This document shows, piece by piece, positions 10,062 to 18,412 of a DNA stretch of 59,054 bases. The position numbers and the translations under genes are program-made. The notes under the pieces were generated by a model. That model was not told the DNA's origin and did not search any database. It saw only the letters and a program-made list of their open reading frames with translations. The stretch comes from Chloroflexus islandicus (GTDB lineage Bacteria > Chloroflexota > Chloroflexia > Chloroflexales > Chloroflexaceae): positions 1-59,054 of the forward strand of contig NZ_LWQS01000051.1 of the NCBI RefSeq assembly GCF_001650695.1, given 5' to 3'. The first letter of the stretch is position 1. Each line of letters begins with the position of its first letter.

Positions 10062-11354
10062 ATGACCGCGGAAACAACACCGCAGCCTTCGCTTGAGGAA
10101 GCCCTTAACCAGCTTCGCGCCGGCCAACTGGCAACCGCGCTCCAGACGCTCGAAGCGCTCATCGCTGCCGGTGATAACCGCCATGAGGTGGAAGAGCTGG
10201 CCGCTACCGTCCGCTTGCAATTGGCGCTCAGCCGGCGCGAACCACCCCGTGAAGCGCCAGCGCCTCGGCGCTGGCAGTGGCAGTGGCAGCGGCCATCGCT
10301 GCCGCGCGTCGCCGGCGCCGTCCTCTTCCTCGCCGTCTGCGTGATGCTTGCCGGTATGATTGGCCGCATTGCATCGCCTACACTGTGGCAAGGCGGGTCG
10401 GCGCATACTCTCACCCCGATCGGCCAAGCGGTCATTGCCGGCACTGTCACCGATCGCACTGGCGCCGCCAGCAATCTGCCGCCGCTCGCCCCTGAGATGG
10501 GCCGCATCGTGGTGATCAACGCTGGCGACGAGCCGCTCGTGCTCCCAACCGTCAGCCAGATTCATCTCATCCTCGACGCTTCCGGCAGCATGCTGGCGCG
10601 GTTGAATGGCGAACAGAAGATTGCCATTGCCCGCACGGCCTTGCAACAGCTCATTGACCGCTTGCCAGCCGACATCCCGGTTGGGCTGCATACCTATGGT
10701 CGCAATCGTCCGCACGATTGCAGCGACATCGAAATGCTTGCCGCCCCCGCACCGCTCGATCCGGCGGCCCTGCAAACGAAGGTGGCTGCGATCACGCCGG
10801 CGCCGTGGGGACGAACACCGCTCGCCGCTAGTCTCGCCGCAACGTTGCAACTGCTCGATCCGCAACAACCGGCCAGCATCGTGCTCCTCAGCGATGGCGA
10901 AGAGAGTTGCAACGGCGATCCGGTGACGGTGGCCGCCCAAATGCGCGCATCGCATCCGTATGCTCAGTTGCACGTGATTGGCTTTGCGGTGAATGACGAG
11001 CAAGAACGCAGTCTGCAAGCGATTGCCGCTGCGGCTGAGGGCGCCTACTACACGGCTGATAACGTCGAGCAACTGGTGGCCGCGATGTCGCGCGCGATCA
11101 CGCCGGTCTTCCGGCTGTACGACCAGCAAGGCAACGAGCTGATCCGGGCGCCGTTCGACACGATTGTTGATGTCACGCCGGGACGTTACACCATAATGGT
11201 GGGTGATGAACAAGCCACGCCGTTGCAAACCCTCACGATTGCCGCCGGTGAAACCCTGCGCGTGGCAGTGACAGTGCGTAACGGGCAACTCCTAGCAACT
11301 GTAGAGGAGGCGAACGATGCAGCGATCTATTCGGCGCGGGCAGAGTCTCGTTGA
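10062..11354 (+). CDS. Membrane-anchored von Willebrand factor A protein in Tad operon
   Basis: A 430-residue protein: an N-terminal helical, TPR-like cytoplasmic part (about 8-65), a Trp/Gln/Arg-rich linker, one transmembrane segment (about 88-108), then an extracytoplasmic vWA domain with the MIDAS motif D-A-S-G-S-M and the downstream L-S-D-G-E-E. A small beta-rich tail follows. It overlaps the next gene by 38 bases, so it belongs to the operon. vWA domains in Tad loci usually sit in TadG-like pseudopilins; here it is a separate protein, perhaps an adhesin or assembly checkpoint. That role is inferred. Confidence 0.8.
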   Translation: MTAETTPQPSLEEALNQLRAGQLATALQTLEALIAAGDNRHEVEELAATVRLQLALSRREPPREAPAPRRWQWQWQRPSLPRVAGAVLFLAVCVMLAGMIGRIASPTLWQGGSAHTLTPIGQAVIAGTVTDRTGAASNLPPLAPEMGRIVVINAGDEPLVLPTVSQIHLILDASGSMLARLNGEQKIAIARTALQQLIDRLPADIPVGLHTYGRNRPHDCSDIEMLAAPAPLDPAALQTKVAAITPAPWGRTPLAASLAATLQLLDPQQPASIVLLSDGEESCNGDPVTVAAQMRASHPYAQLHVIGFAVNDEQERSLQAIAAAAEGAYYTADNVEQLVAAMSRAITPVFRLYDQQGNELIRAPFDTIVDVTPGRYTIMVGDEQATPLQTLTIAAGETLRVAVTVRNGQLLATVEEANDAAIYSARAESR

Positions 11355-11730
11355 ATTTGCGCTGGTGGCGCCAGTGCTCTTACTGCTGATGCTGGGGGTG
11401 ATGAATCTGGGTTACGTGCTCTTTGTCAATACTCAAGTCGAGTATGCGGTGCGTGAAGGCGCGCGCGCGGCCATGGTGCGCCCTTGCCCAACTAATGCCG
11501 ATCTCGCCGCTATTCGCACCCAAGTGATTGACCGGCTGCCGGGGGTGATTGACCTCAATCGGGTGCGGAATGATCTGGTGATTACCTACACCGGCAACCG
11601 CAATTTTGGCACCCCCGTCACCGTCACCCTCACCTATCAGGTGCGGATGCTCGATCCGCTGAGCGGTGCAATGATGGGCGATCCAACGTTTACCGCCACC
11701 TCATCACGTACTATCTCGACCGGCTGTTAA
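11317..11730 (+). CDS. TadE-like pseudopilin 1
   Basis: A 137-residue protein with a short basic leader (Q-R-S-I-R-R-G-Q-S) followed by the TadE hydrophobic helix starting L-V-E-F-A-L-V-A-P-V. The Glu five residues or so into the helix and the leader fit class III/TadE pseudopilins cut by the prepilin peptidase. GAGGAGG lies shortly before the ATG, inside the end of the vWA gene. It is paralogous to the next gene. Confidence 0.85.
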   Translation: MQRSIRRGQSLVEFALVAPVLLLLMLGVMNLGYVLFVNTQVEYAVREGARAAMVRPCPTNADLAAIRTQVIDRLPGVIDLNRVRNDLVITYTGNRNFGTPVTVTLTYQVRMLDPLSGAMMGDPTFTATSSRTISTGC

Positions 11731-11745
11731 TGCACGGGGCAGGCT

Positions 11746-12147
11746 ATGCATCTACCACGACCGAGAAAGCAAGGACAGGCCCTCGTTGAGACGGCCTTGA
11801 TCGTCACGGTGCTCATCGTGTTGCTGATGGGCATGTTCGATGCCGCGATGGCGATTAACGTGCGCATGGCGCTGCGTTCGGCGGTCGCTGAAGCAGGCTA
11901 CGTTGCCGCGCAAAATCCTGCTAATGACTCCGGCATCCGCAACCGGGTGCGCACCGAATTGAATTGGTTGCAACCGCCGGTCACCGATGCCATGATTACT
12001 ATCGCGCGCAGTCAGTGCAACACGAATACGCCGCAAGCGCGCATCGAGATTCGCTATCCGTTTCGACCACTCTTTTTCAACATTGGCCCGTTAGGGAATC
12101 TAACGCTCAACAGTGAAACGACGGTGCCGTTAATTGGCGGCTGTTAA
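11746..12147 (+). CDS. TadE-like pseudopilin 2
   Basis: A 133-residue TadE-family protein: basic leader R-P-R-K-Q-G-Q-A, then L-V-E-T-A-L-I-V-T-V-L-I-V-L-L hydrophobic helix and a short extracytoplasmic beta-rich part. The two TadE copies in a row agree with TadE/TadF pairs elsewhere. It starts 15 bases after the previous gene. Confidence 0.83.
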   Translation: MHLPRPRKQGQALVETALIVTVLIVLLMGMFDAAMAINVRMALRSAVAEAGYVAAQNPANDSGIRNRVRTELNWLQPPVTDAMITIARSQCNTNTPQARIEIRYPFRPLFFNIGPLGNLTLNSETTVPLIGGC

Positions 12148-12166
12148 AAGGAATGGGGGGAGAGGA

Positions 12167-13315
12167 ATGCGCTTCATAAGCACCCAATGGCGACGACGCG
12201 AACGTGGCCAATCGATTGTCGTCTTTGCGCTCGCGTTGGTAGCGATACTAGCCCTCACCGGCTTGGCGGTTGACGGTTCGTTTGTCTTCGAGCACCGTCG
12301 CCGCGCTTCAACCGCTGCCGATGCCGTGGCCCTCGCCGGTACCCGCGGCTTGTTGTTGGCCCGGCAGGCCAATCAGAACGGTACGGCGGTGCGTACCGCC
12401 ATCGCCCAAGCGTTGGCAGCGCAAAATCTGACCGGCATTACCGATTTGACATGGACAGCGAACTACACCCGCCGTAATGGCTCGGTGATCGGCCCGGTGG
12501 TGGCAGGCGGCGCCATTCCCGCTGAAGCACGCGGGATCCAAGTCACCATTTCGTACCAGTTTGCCACGTTCTTTATTCCGGTGCTCGGCTTTGATTGGCT
12601 ACCGGCTGATGCGCAGGCGACAGCCGCTTACGGCCCGATTGGCGCGCCCCCCGGCGCTGAACTCATCCCGCTCGCCGTGTCGCGGCAGGCCGCCGAAGCG
12701 ATGCAAACGCAGGGTGGCAATGTGATTATCTTTGGGCCGCAGAGCGGGGCCTTTAAAGACCTGCCCGGCGCCTTTGGGTCGGTTGATCTGGTGCCCAACG
12801 GCAATCCGTCTAACGGCAATAGCAGCGACTGCGACAGTGCAACGCCACGAGACACCCAAACCTATTTCTGGTGCCAAGGCACCCGGCACCAAATCAACAT
12901 TGGCGATCGCTTGCCGGTCAATACCGGCGCGCTGGGCAACGCCCTCACCAAAGAGATCGAGTATCGCGCGCGCACCCGTCCGGTGGGGCTAGTGCCGGTC
13001 TTTGATCAAGCCCAAGGCACCGGCAACAACATCTCGTACCGGATTATCGGCTTTGTCACGGTTGAGCTGCTCGATCCGGATGAGCGCGTCGATGCCGATG
13101 GAGATGGCTGGGTTGATGATCCGCCCTACAACCTCAACAGCAGCAATTCCCAAGCGTGTCGCACCGGCTTTCCCCCGCCGCCGCCCAACGGGCAAAACGG
13201 TACGCCCCGGTGCAGCTACCTCAGCGCCCGCTTTGTGAGTGTGCGGCTCTTTACCGGTGGCATTAGTTCGACCGCGTTTGAAGGCGGCGCCTACACCATT
13301 AACTTGATCCGCTAG
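12167..13315 (+). CDS. TadG-like protein (Tad-associated, large extracytoplasmic region)
   Basis: The ATG at 12167 is preferred over an upstream TTG (12134, inside the previous gene) because GGGGGGAGAGG precedes it directly. The 382-residue protein has the leader R-R-R-E-R-G-Q-S-I-V-V-F-A-L and a transmembrane helix like TadE/TadG, then the conserved A-S-T-A-A-D-A-V-A-L-A-G-T-R motif of the TadG N-terminal (Flp-Tad) domain. The C-terminal region is Cys-containing with a Gly/Asn/Pro-rich stretch and an acidic D-A-D-G-D-G-W segment that could bind calcium. It is the last gene of the Tad operon. Confidence 0.84.
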   Translation: MRFISTQWRRRERGQSIVVFALALVAILALTGLAVDGSFVFEHRRRASTAADAVALAGTRGLLLARQANQNGTAVRTAIAQALAAQNLTGITDLTWTANYTRRNGSVIGPVVAGGAIPAEARGIQVTISYQFATFFIPVLGFDWLPADAQATAAYGPIGAPPGAELIPLAVSRQAAEAMQTQGGNVIIFGPQSGAFKDLPGAFGSVDLVPNGNPSNGNSSDCDSATPRDTQTYFWCQGTRHQINIGDRLPVNTGALGNALTKEIEYRARTRPVGLVPVFDQAQGTGNNISYRIIGFVTVELLDPDERVDADGDGWVDDPPYNLNSSNSQACRTGFPPPPPNGQNGTPRCSYLSARFVSVRLFTGGISSTAFEGGAYTINLIR

Positions 13316-13342
13316 ACCAAGCAGTACTATCATCGCTTCCTG

Positions 13343-13373
13343 CCGGGCACGGCAAGCCGTGCCCGGTCGTTAT
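13343..13373 (+). terminator. Rho-independent-like terminator of the Tad operon
   Basis: A perfect 11-bp inverted repeat (13343-13353, CCGGGCACGGC, with 13356-13366) has a two-base centre and is followed by TCGTTATT. It lies 27 bases after the TadG-like gene. Confidence 0.75.
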
Positions 13374-13496
13374 TGCACGACAATCATCGCGCAGCGTTGC
13401 CCATGTCAGTGTACAATGGCAACTGATGGGCAGCATCCGCCCGTACCGCACCATTGCATACACTGCGCCCCCTGCGGCGCAAGGGAGGTTAGCGCA

Positions 13497-14579
13497 ATGC
13501 GGCATGTCCGCGCACTGTTACTCGGCCTTTCGCTGCTGGCGTTGGTAGTTTCCTGCGCCGGCTATATCTTCCTCAGCGAATTGCGCGCGACGCCGGCCAC
13601 ATCCGGCACACCGGTTGAGTTTGTCGTCGCCCCCGGCGAAACGGCCAACGACATCGCCACCCGGCTCGGCGAGGCCGGTCTGATCCGCCAACCGGCCCTC
13701 TTTCGGGCGCTGGTGCGTTGGCGCGGTCTTGATCAACAGATACAGGCCGGGCGCTATGTGCTGAGCCCGACCATGACGATGAGCGAGATTCTGATCGTCT
13801 TGCAGAGCGGGCGCGTCGTCAACGATATTCAGATTACGATCCCCGAAGGGCTGCGCCTCGAAGAGATTGCCAACATTATTGCCGCCGCCGGTCTGGCCAG
13901 CGAGAGCGAATTTTTGGCCGTGGCCCGCGATGGCGACCGCTTCCGCGCCGATTATTTCTTGCTCAATAGCTTGCCGGCAGGCGCGACGCTCGAAGGCTAT
14001 CTCTTCCCCGACACCTATCGCTTTGCTCCCTCGGCTGACGCCGAGACGATCGTGCGCAAGCTGCTCGATCGCTTTGTTGAACAGTACAGCACCATCGAGC
14101 GATCGGTGCGCGTGCCGGGGGTGACGGTGCATCAGATTGTGACCATGGCTTCGATTATTCAACGCGAAGCGGCTTTGCTCAGCGAGATGCCCCAGATCAG
14201 CGCCGTCTTCTGGAACCGGCTCAAGCCCCAGTATGCCCCGACGTTCGGCGGCGGCTTGCTCGGCGCTGACGCCACCGTCCAGTATGCGATCGGCTACGAC
14301 GCCACTGAAGGCACATGGTGGAAGCGTAACTTAACCGTGACCGATTTGGCGATCCAAAGCCCGTATAATACGCGCATCACGCCGGGACTGCCGCCGGGGC
14401 CCATCGCCGCTCCCGGCCTTGCCGCCCTCACTGCGGCAGCCCAACCGGATGAGTCATCGCCGTATCTGTTCTTTGTCGCGAGTTGCGAACTCGACGGTTC
14501 GCATAAGTTCGCGACGACGATCGAAGAGTTTCGCGCTTATGAAGCGGAGTGGTTGGCGTGCCAACAGAATCGACCCTAA
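13497..14579 (+). CDS. mltG: Endolytic transglycosylase MltG (YceG-like)
   Basis: The ATG at 13497 follows GGGAGG (13483-13488); a longer frame upstream is Cys/His-rich and unlikely to be translated. The 360-residue protein has an N-terminal signal anchor (about 5-25), a LysM-like subdomain (about 40-100) and the YceG catalytic domain with the active Glu in A-S-I-I-Q-R-E-A. It cleaves nascent glycan strands and so ends peptidoglycan polymerisation outside the membrane. It overlaps the downstream aroE, a pairing often seen in bacteria. Confidence 0.92.
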   Translation: MRHVRALLLGLSLLALVVSCAGYIFLSELRATPATSGTPVEFVVAPGETANDIATRLGEAGLIRQPALFRALVRWRGLDQQIQAGRYVLSPTMTMSEILIVLQSGRVVNDIQITIPEGLRLEEIANIIAAAGLASESEFLAVARDGDRFRADYFLLNSLPAGATLEGYLFPDTYRFAPSADAETIVRKLLDRFVEQYSTIERSVRVPGVTVHQIVTMASIIQREAALLSEMPQISAVFWNRLKPQYAPTFGGGLLGADATVQYAIGYDATEGTWWKRNLTVTDLAIQSPYNTRITPGLPPGPIAAPGLAALTAAAQPDESSPYLFFVASCELDGSHKFATTIEEFRAYEAEWLACQQNRP

Positions 14580-15415
14580 CGGCTGAAATTATTTTGATCG
14601 GCGATCCGGTGGCCCATTCCCGTTCGCCAGCGATGCACAACGCGGCGCTGGCGGCGCTCGGCATTGCTGCCCGCTACCGCGCCGTGCAGACGACTGCCGC
14701 TGACCTGCCGGCCCGCATCGCCGAGCTGCGCCAACCGCAGTTCCTTGGCGCAAATGTCACCTTGCCGCACAAGCAGGCGGTGATGCCGCTGCTCGATGAG
14801 CTTGACCCGCTGGCAGCCCGCATCGGCGCGGTCAATACCATCGTGCGCCAACCTGATGGCCGGCTGCTGGGAACTAATACCGATGCGCCGGGATTGTTGG
14901 CCGATCTGGCCGCCGCCGAATGGTCACCCGCCGGGCAAGAGGCGGTGATTCTCGGCGCGTCGGGGGCAGCGCGCGCCGCTGCGTTCGCACTGGCCGATGC
15001 CGGCATCGCTGATCTCACTATCATCAACCGCAGCTTGATGCGCGCGGTCGATCTCGCCGCCGCTGCCGCCGCCAACCAACCGGCGTTGCGCGCGCGCGCG
15101 TTGGCGCTGGCCGATCCAGCCGTCGCCGAGGCTATTGCGGCCTGTACCCTGCTGATCAACGCCACCGCCTTGGGTTGGCGCGACGACGAAACCCCGCTGC
15201 CTGATCCGCCGGTCGGCCCGCAATGTCTGGTCTACGATATGGTCTACCGCGAGACAGCCCTCTTGCGCGCTGCCGCCGCTCGCGGCGCGCGGGTGCGTGA
15301 TGGCCGCGGGATGTTGGTTGAACAGGGATCCCTCGCCTTTGAACGCTGGACGGGCCGTCCAGCGCCGCGGGCAATCATGTGGCAAGCCGCGTTTGGGGTG
15401 GAGCACGGGCCATGA
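14558..15415 (+). CDS. aroE: Shikimate dehydrogenase
   Basis: NADPH-dependent reduction of 3-dehydroshikimate in aromatic amino-acid synthesis. The shikimate site S-R-S-P-A-M-H-N, the catalytic Lys in N-V-T-L-P-H-K, the N-T-D-A-P-G motif and the dinucleotide loop G-A-S-G-A-A-R-A are all present. The GTG at 14558 has GGAG (14546-14549) eight bases upstream; GTG 14549 is the alternative. It overlaps mltG at the front, and its stop codon shares ATGA with the prepilin peptidase start, so the three genes are probably co-translated. Confidence 0.93.
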   Translation: MPTESTLTAEIILIGDPVAHSRSPAMHNAALAALGIAARYRAVQTTAADLPARIAELRQPQFLGANVTLPHKQAVMPLLDELDPLAARIGAVNTIVRQPDGRLLGTNTDAPGLLADLAAAEWSPAGQEAVILGASGAARAAAFALADAGIADLTIINRSLMRAVDLAAAAAANQPALRARALALADPAVAEAIAACTLLINATALGWRDDETPLPDPPVGPQCLVYDMVYRETALLRAAAARGARVRDGRGMLVEQGSLAFERWTGRPAPRAIMWQAAFGVEHGP

Positions 15416-16152
15416 TCGAGCTGCTCGTCGTTGTTGTTGGTCTGGTGCTGGGAAGTTTGCTCAATGTGCTGATTATCCGCCTGCCCCGCGAGGAACGCTT
15501 GCTCGGCTGGCCGCGTTGTATTCGTACCGGCCAACCGCTGCAATGGTGGCAGTTGCTGCCAGTGCTAGGGTGGGTCTTGCAACGCGGCAAGGCTGCCGAT
15601 GGCCGCCCGCTCCCGATCATCTACCCGCTGGTCGAAATTGGCAGCGCCATCTGGTTGTGGCGGTTGTACGACCTCTACGGATTTGGCCCGCTCTTCCCAT
15701 ATCTGGCCTTTGTCGGCGCGGTCTTGATCGTCACCGGCGTGGTTGATTGGCTCTACCGCTGGATCTACACCGTTGTCATTCTGGGTGGGGCGCTGATCGC
15801 CTTTATCTGGGGGTCGTTTGCCGGTGCGGGATGGCGCGAATTGCTTTTGGGCGGGTTGATCGGCGGGGTGGGGTTCCTGTTTCTCTACTTGCTGGCGCTG
15901 GTGCTGTTTCCCAGCAAATCGGCCCCGTTTGGGTTGGGTGATGTCTACCTCGCCATCTTTATCGGCGCGGCGCTCGGCTTGCGCCACCTCGGCCCGGCCC
16001 TTATCTACGGCATCTTTATGGCCGGCTTGGTCGCCGCCGGCATCCTCATTGCCCGCCGGCTTGGCCGCGCGACGCCGGAATATCTGCCCTACGGCGCGTA
16101 CCTCTGCCTTGGGGTCTTGCTCTACGTGGCGCTTGGCTATTACCAATGGTGA
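15412..16152 (+). CDS. Prepilin peptidase (A24 family)
   Basis: The ATG at 15412 overlaps the aroE stop (ATGA). The 246-residue membrane protein has about seven hydrophobic segments and the two aspartates of the type 4 prepilin peptidase family: one in G-V-V-D-W-L-Y, the other in F-G-L-G-D-V-Y-L. The N-terminal methylase-like loop still ends in Y-P-L-V-E but keeps only one of the four zinc cysteines. It can process the TadE/TadG-type pseudopilins encoded upstream. The link to the Tad operon is inferred from proximity. Confidence 0.88.
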   Translation: MIELLVVVVGLVLGSLLNVLIIRLPREERLLGWPRCIRTGQPLQWWQLLPVLGWVLQRGKAADGRPLPIIYPLVEIGSAIWLWRLYDLYGFGPLFPYLAFVGAVLIVTGVVDWLYRWIYTVVILGGALIAFIWGSFAGAGWRELLLGGLIGGVGFLFLYLLALVLFPSKSAPFGLGDVYLAIFIGAALGLRHLGPALIYGIFMAGLVAAGILIARRLGRATPEYLPYGAYLCLGVLLYVALGYYQW

Positions 16153-16208
16153 GATCCGGCAGTGCTTGACATGAGGCGCGTTTGCGCCAGCAATTGCAAG
16201 GCATCGCT

Positions 16209-16994
16209 ATGATCGGTCTCATTCCGGCAGGCGGGATGGCAACACGACTTGGCCCCTTGCCGTGCAGCAAAGAGCTTTTGCCGGTTGGCGCGTTCGTTAC
16301 TCCCGATGGTATGCGCCCGCGTCCGGTCATCACCTATCTGCTCGCTCAATGGCAACGCGCCAGTATCGAACGCGCGTTGATCGTGGTGCGACCGGGCAAA
16401 TGGGATATTCCCGCCTATTTAGGCGATGGACGCGCTTTCGGGCCGAATCTGGCATATCTCACGGTGCATGAACCGCACGGCGCCGCTTATACCCTTGCGG
16501 CGGCGCTGCCATTTCTTGCCGGCGAGACGGTTGCCCTCGGCTTGCCTGATGTCATTCTGGTGCCTGATGATGTCTACGCCACCTTAGTTGCCCATCACAC
16601 GGCCCACCAACCCGATCTCACGCTTGGTCTCTTTCCCTGCCCCACCCCCCAAACCGCCGACATGGTGGCACTGGCTGGCGACCAGCGGCGAGTGACGGCT
16701 ATCGAGATTAAACCTGCCCAAACGCATTTGCAGTGGACGTGGATGGCCGCGATCTGGTCGCCAACGGTAACAGACGTGCTTGCCGAGGTGGTGGCAGCCG
16801 ACCGGCTTGCTAGGCAGCAGGAACCTAACCGCGTCGAGTTGCATATCGGCGTTGTGTTTCAAGCAGCGATTGCACGCGGATTGCGCGTTGACGGGGTGAT
16901 ATTTCCGCAGGGCAGTGCGCTCGACATCGGCACGCCAGCCGGATGGGCCGCTGTGACGGCATCGAACGGCGCACCACCCCGCCTGACCCCATAA
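16209..16994 (+). CDS. Sugar-phosphate nucleotidyltransferase
   Basis: A 261-residue NTP-transferase fold protein. The ATG at 16209 directly precedes the signature P-A-G-G-M-A-T-R-L-G and the conserved K in C-S-K-E-L-L-P-V, as in glucose-1-phosphate thymidylyl/uridylyl transferases. L-G-L-P-D-V-I-L-V-P-D-D provides the metal-binding aspartate. No other sugar-nucleotide genes are adjacent, so the sugar and base are unknown. It ends 22 bases from the convergent purA. Confidence 0.8.
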   Translation: MIGLIPAGGMATRLGPLPCSKELLPVGAFVTPDGMRPRPVITYLLAQWQRASIERALIVVRPGKWDIPAYLGDGRAFGPNLAYLTVHEPHGAAYTLAAALPFLAGETVALGLPDVILVPDDVYATLVAHHTAHQPDLTLGLFPCPTPQTADMVALAGDQRRVTAIEIKPAQTHLQWTWMAAIWSPTVTDVLAEVVAADRLARQQEPNRVELHIGVVFQAAIARGLRVDGVIFPQGSALDIGTPAGWAAVTASNGAPPRLTP

Positions 16995-17016
16995 GCTGAA
17001 GGTACACGTAACCCAA

Positions 17017-18309
17017 TCAAAACACATCCGCGACCATAATCGTCTGATCACGTCCGGGGCCAACCGACACAATCCCTAGCCGCGCGCCGACCAATTGGCA
17101 GATGCGGGCCACATAGGCTTGCGCCGCATCGGGCAAATCGGCAAACCGGCGCACGTTGCGCGTCGATTCCGTCCAACCCGGCAGCTCTTCGTACACCGGC
17201 TCGACCTGCGCCAAAATGGCGGTTGTGGTCGGCGGATACTCGAGCACCGTGTCATTAAGTTTATAGCCAGTACAAATTTTTAGCGTCTCGATCCCATCCA
17301 GCACATCGAGTTTCGTAATCGCCAAGGTATCGATTCCGTTCACCTGCGCCGCATAACGAGCCATGACCGCATCAAACCACCCCACCCGGCGCAACCGGCC
17401 AGTGGTCGTACCGACTTCGGCCCACGGCGTGCCAATCTGGCGCAACGCATCGGCCACCGGCCCATCAACTTCGGTCGGGAACGGCCCTTCGCCGACGCGG
17501 GTGGTATAAGCCTTCACCACCCCGATCACCGAATTGATCCGGGTGGGGCCAATCCCGCTGCCTTGGCATGCGCCGGCAGCGCCGGGAGGCGATGAGGTCA
17601 CGAAGGGGTAGGTGCCGTGATCAATATCGAGCAACGCGCCCTGCGCCCCTTCCAGCAACACCGGCAAATCTTTGTCGAGCGCCCGGTGAATGATGGGATG
17701 GACATCGGTAATGTGATTGGCCAACCGCCGGCCATATTCGAGATAGGTCAAGTAGGTATCGTGCAGCGAGAGCGGGCGGGCATTGTAGAGCTTGGTCAAA
17801 ATCCGGTTCTTCTCTTCGAGCACGGTGCGCAACCGGTTGAGCAACGTCTCTTCGTGCAGCAAATCGCCCATCCGGATGCCGGAACGGCTCATCTTATCGG
17901 CATACGCCGGCCCAATCCCGCGCCCGGTGGTGCCGATGCGCCCCTCGCCGCGCGCCTCTTCCTGCAACTGATCGAGCTGAATGTGATAGGGCATGATCAC
18001 GTGGGCACGATCGCTGATGAACAGCTTGGAAGTCGAAACACCCCGCGCCTCGAGGTCTTCAATCTCTTTGATCAGCACCTCAGGATTAATCACAACACCG
18101 GGGCCAATCACATTCACAATCCCCGGATCGAAGATGCCGGAGGGAACCAGATGTAATTTAAACGTGCCCAGATGGTTGACCACGGTATGGCCGGCGTTAT
18201 TGCCGCCGCCGTAGCGGATCACCAAGCGGGCGCGAGCGGCCAACAGATCAACCAGATGGCCTTTGCCCTCATCACCCCACTGAGCGCCGATCAAGGCAAG
18301 CACAGGCAT
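17017..18309 (-). CDS. purA: Adenylosuccinate synthetase
   Basis: GTP-dependent conversion of IMP plus aspartate to adenylosuccinate, in AMP synthesis. The N-terminal G-A-Q-W-G-D-E-G-K-G loop, the Y-G-G-G-N-N-A-G-H-T-V motif and the G-T-T-G-R-L-R-R-V-G-W segment are complete. The ATG at 18309 has GGGAGAAG upstream; a nine-residue extension to 18336 is less likely. The 430-residue length is standard. It lies about 100 bases downstream of argD on the same strand. Confidence 0.95.
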   Translation of the reverse strand: MPVLALIGAQWGDEGKGHLVDLLAARARLVIRYGGGNNAGHTVVNHLGTFKLHLVPSGIFDPGIVNVIGPGVVINPEVLIKEIEDLEARGVSTSKLFISDRAHVIMPYHIQLDQLQEEARGEGRIGTTGRGIGPAYADKMSRSGIRMGDLLHEETLLNRLRTVLEEKNRILTKLYNARPLSLHDTYLTYLEYGRRLANHITDVHPIIHRALDKDLPVLLEGAQGALLDIDHGTYPFVTSSPPGAAGACQGSGIGPTRINSVIGVVKAYTTRVGEGPFPTEVDGPVADALRQIGTPWAEVGTTTGRLRRVGWFDAVMARYAAQVNGIDTLAITKLDVLDGIETLKICTGYKLNDTVLEYPPTTTAILAQVEPVYEELPGWTESTRNVRRFADLPDAAQAYVARICQLVGARLGIVSVGPGRDQTIMVADVF

Positions 18310-18412
18310 TGTTCTTCTCCCTGTTGGATTGCACACATCACGCCGGTCTATTCCTGCTGCAGCAATGCAACCGGCCTCCTATCCCCCAACCTCGCTGCGT
18401 TCAGCCGCGCCC

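Noticed and set aside
13359-13496. N-terminal extension of MltG
   Set aside because: Cys/His-rich, runs over the Tad terminator, and GGAGG lies directly before ATG 13497.
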